Positions 8,556 through 10,540 of a DNA stretch of 10,540 bases are shown one piece after another. Each line of letters opens with the position of its first letter. Position 1 is the stretch's first letter. Under the pieces are notes generated by a model that saw only the letters and a program-made list of their open reading frames with translations, ran no database searches and had not been told where the DNA came from. The DNA is taken from NCBI GenBank assembly GCA_003118195.1, contig BEXV01000917.1, positions 132,061-142,600 of the forward strand, given 5' to 3'. The stretch is from Hemicentrotus pulcherrimus. Taxonomy: Eukaryota; Echinodermata; Echinoidea; Camarodonta; Strongylocentrotidae. A program made the position numbers and the translations under genes.

Positions 8556-8606
8556 GCATCAGGTCTTTCGTCTTCTTTGTGCATGGCTGATCGTCAACGA
8601 AACGGA
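8532..8606. repeat. Inverted repeat, 27-bp arms, 21-nt loop
   Basis: The arms 8532-8558 and 8580-8606 are complementary at 25 of 27 positions by hand count, around a 21-nt pyrimidine-rich loop. Each arm carries an ATG frame reading outward: MADLQRNG on the minus strand from 8555 and MADRQRNG on the plus strand from 8583, the latter closed by TAA at 8619-8621. Transcription through it would give a strong RNA hairpin. A template-switch or palindromic duplication of one end of a sequence would make this shape. Transposon terminal repeats are less likely, because the spacer is so short. Confidence 0.85.
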
Positions 8607-8621
8607 CATCAAATGAAATAA

Positions 8622-9115
8622 GAAGATCTAAGCTTTCCAAATATGTGTCATTTATTAATTATAATTGTGATTAAGTTATGATAAAACATCGATAGTTCTC
8701 GGTTTCGTTTTTTTTTTCTGGGACGCACTGTACATGTATATCAAGATATATATTATTCGCAGTCAGGTTTTAAAAAATGGTTATACCCCTTACAGTTTCG
8801 TAATATGCAACATGCAGGGGGATTTAATAGGCTTTCGCGACACTGGCCTCGCGTTAAATATACAAATGTCTATACACAAACCAAATTTCTAACTTTAACC
8901 TTTGAATTTAAATAACTATACCAAAATATAACATTAAAATCTAACAATACTTGAAACACCATCGTATGATTCAAATACTAGTAATTACATTGATAGATCG
9001 GTTGATTGATGAACTGCTAAGTTAATTAGTGTTATAAACATTTGAAAACAATGCATTTTTGGGGAAAATCTTTGTACGTTATAGGGTATACGAAGGTTCC
9101 CGTTTCTCTAAAAAG
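8622..9115. other. Unassigned AT-rich stretch
   Basis: I see nothing coding or repeated here beyond short homopolymers, such as the T run near 8708-8717. Confidence 0.5.
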
Positions 9116-9119
9116 TCTA

Positions 9120-9168
9120 ATGTGCATGTGCGTATGTAAGTGTGGGTGTGTGTGTTTGTGTGTGTATA
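9120..9168. repeat. GT-rich microsatellite, interrupted
   Basis: An imperfect (TG)n tract with CA, TA and GG interruptions. Translated on the minus strand it gives His/Thr repeats at the end of overlapping open frames. Those terminal residues are repeat translation, not evidence of a gene. Confidence 0.8.
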
Positions 9169-9300
9169 TGGGCTTGTAAGTCAGTATTATCGGTCCATAC
9201 TGGTAAAATGTCCACGAAGTAAGAAGGCACGTCCGGCTGCCTTTTGCGAAACAGCCCTCCCAGGAGTTCGTAAAAAAGACCTCTCGATATTGTAACAATT

Positions 9301-9705
9301 TCATAACCGGTTGGCCTCTGCACTTTCTGGGCATTCTCCTGGCCCATTAAGGGCTGTGTGTTTAGGGTGAATAGTTCCAAAATAAATGTTCCATGCGGGG
9401 GTGTTTGCCGAAGGGTTGTTGACTTTCCTGAATTGTATCGGACAAAAAGAACTCTTTCCCGCATCACTTTTTGGTTCAATTTCTGGCATGCTATTTGTAA
9501 CTGGTGGTTTAAAGATCAATTTGAGTTCTATTCGGCATGTGATTGCATTTTGACATAAGGGTTTATCAAATGGCCGACCATGTAGCAGATAATTATTGGT
9601 GAATAATGTGAATTTTTTGGAATAATCAAAATGATAAGAAATCGGCCCAGTACTGTTTAAAGTCTTGTGAACTGAACACAGAAATGTGTATATGGGACTA
9701 CACAA
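9301..9705 (-). CDS. Uncertain 134-codon open frame overlapping repeat copy C
   Basis: This is the longest stop-free minus-strand frame in the window. Its upstream limit is a TTG at 9705, not an ATG, and the frame runs up to a TAA a little further upstream, so it would have to be an internal exon or decayed sequence. Its first half lies in repeat copy C. There it reads TNNYLLHG, QNAIT and KLIFK, which line up with TNTYMLHD, HNAIT and KFIFK in copy B. The second half has no counterpart in A or B. A second minus frame (9657-9869, with VCVVPYTHFCVQ) precedes and overlaps it in another phase. No domain is recognised. A remnant of a transposon gene or of a duplicated host exon is the best guess. 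Confidence 0.25.
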   Translation of the reverse strand: MCSPIYTFLCSVHKTLNSTGPISYHFDYSKKFTLFTNNYLLHGRPFDKPLCQNAITCRIELKLIFKPPVTNSMPEIEPKSDAGKSSFCPIQFRKVNNPSANTPAWNIYFGTIHPKHTALNGPGECPESAEANRL

Positions 9706-9820
9706 ACAAGTGGCATGAAGGTGTTGTCCATAACCTTAAAAAAATTACTTGTCATAATTATGTCGAATATGATTGCATTTGAAAAGTCAACGATTTTAGG
9801 GGACACTGTTTCATTGAAAT
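9505..9820 (-). repeat. Unknown dispersed repeat, copy C (inverted)
   Basis: Read on the minus strand, this aligns by eye with copy B from the AACAGT block (near 9805) through GTCCCATATA (9698-9689) and CACCAATA to AATGCAATCACAT, ending near ATCTTTAA. It is more diverged from A and B than those two are from each other. Unlike A and B it keeps long open frames in two phases: 9657-9869, and 9301-9705 further downstream. The upstream frame contains VCVVPYT, also readable in copy A (VCVVPYT near 439-459), while copy B has CFVPY at the same place. Identity and origin are unknown. Confidence 0.55.
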
Positions 9821-9869
9821 TCTCCCACACTACAATACACACACGATCAAACAAACAAAAATACCCCAA

Positions 9870-10185
9870 AGCATTTTCACCTCCCCAGAATTCATTCTTC
9901 TCTTTAAAAACGTTGTATGATGGGAAGATGCTAAACTAGCAAGTATAATTATGTAGCGCAGGTCTCGCAGGGCAGAGGAAAGGGTACTCTGGTAAATACA
10001 TGTGACAATAGTGTTTGGTTTTAAGACAAGGTTAAGGTGAAAGTTACGCGGAACAGTTTCAGTTTTTGTCCAAATCAGGATTTCTTATAACTTGACCTGC
10101 TCTTCTCTCTTTCTCACTTTCCGCACTTACCTTAGTTTCTCCAAGAAGTTACCAGCATCCCTGTAACCCACACACATACATTGAA
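9870..10185. other. Unassigned stretch
   Basis: No gene or repeat is recognised. Pyrimidine-rich CTCTTCTCTCTTTCTC sequence near 10100-10115 foreshadows the CT tract further right. Confidence 0.45.
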
Positions 10186-10189
10186 TCTC

Positions 10190-10250
10190 GCGCTCTCTCT
10201 CCCTCTCTCTTATCTCTCTATCTATTACACACACACACACGCACGCATAC
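10190..10250. repeat. Compound CT and CA microsatellite
   Basis: A (CT)n tract at about 10192-10224 is followed by a (CA)n tract at about 10227-10246. This is compound simple sequence and carries no gene. Confidence 0.9.
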
Positions 10251-10540
10251 TTGCAAGGAGCTTCAAACGGGGAATTGGTTTTTACACCTTCAAATGGGGA
10301 CATCTTTAATATTTAATTAGGAGCATTGCAATTGACTGAAATATGATAAAAATATTTCACTGATATCAATAATGGATCATTTTACGCAAAATTTCAATTA
10401 TTTATTATTTCGGTTATTTTCCAGGTAACTGGGCATATTGCTTCACACACATATTGTGTGTAAAAAAAATTATTTGTCTTATATGAAATGGGGGAATTCA
10501 TGTATCATTAAGTGTGGCAGTTATAGGGGCCTTATACGAA
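10251..10540. other. Unassigned right edge with a short palindrome
   Basis: No gene is visible. A perfect inverted repeat ACACACA-TAT-TGTGTGT lies at 10445-10461, followed by a run of A. Confidence 0.5.

Noticed and set aside
8532..8606. Terminal inverted repeats of a MITE
   Set aside because: Only 21 nt separate the arms, and no flanking target duplication is visible, so it is better described as a hairpin or inverted duplication.
9032..9334. 100-codon minus-strand frame with a His/Thr-rich part
   Set aside because: The His/Thr residues come from the GT/CA tract, and the frame overlaps better-supported open frames in other phases.
9117..9479. 120-codon minus-strand frame overlapping the 9301-9705 frame
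   Set aside because: It ends in GT-tract translation and lacks support from repeat copies A and B. Its middle looks coding-like by eye, but I could not tie it to any family.
1..10540. CRISPR array, bacterial operon, phage or plasmid features
   Set aside because: There are no regularly spaced repeats, no long adjacent coding frames and no bacterial gene signals. SINE and microsatellite content point to an animal nuclear genome.

Overview
This window reads as non-coding, AT-rich nuclear DNA from an animal, most likely a marine invertebrate. There is no dense gene layout, no operon or Shine-Dalgarno pattern and no recognisable intact protein gene. It does hold GA/CT, GT/CA, ATT and CAT simple-sequence tracts, a tRNA-derived SINE and a probable truncated LINE 3' end. 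The SINE body, the (ATCAA)n tail and the abundance of GA tracts suggest an echinoderm, perhaps a sea urchin. That placement is an impression from pattern memory and was not checked by search.

Layout. 1-1000: a GA tract, an imperfect hairpin with an E-box, copy A of an unknown dispersed repeat (about 421-596), and a 75-bp direct repeat in two copies 244 bp apart. 1000-2090: unassigned sequence, a long GA tract and a perfect short hairpin. 2090-2940: CAT-rich sequence leading into a probable LINE 3' end with an (ATCAA)5 tail and a poly-A run. 3100-3660: an ATT tract, then a CpG-richer patch with clustered motif matches. 3660-5870: unassigned AT-rich sequence with a 16-bp palindrome and a small GA tract. 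5880-6680: a block of short overlapping open frames. 6998-7296: repeat copy B. 7827-8043: a minus-strand SINE with a tRNA-Thr(CGT)-like head. 8310-8621: an 81-codon minus-strand frame whose first codons are duplicated as an inverted repeat. 9120-9820: a GT tract, then inverted repeat copy C, which carries the longest open frame of the window. 10190-10250: CT and CA tracts.

The most interesting signal is the three-copy repeat (A and B on plus, C on minus). B and C share a reading frame over about 35 codons and differ there by 9-nt and 3-nt gaps, which hints at a formerly coding sequence. The second is the inverted duplication at 8532-8606, in which both strands begin an ATG frame reading MAD-x-QRNG. 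I recognise neither. All alignments were made by eye, and no database search was possible.
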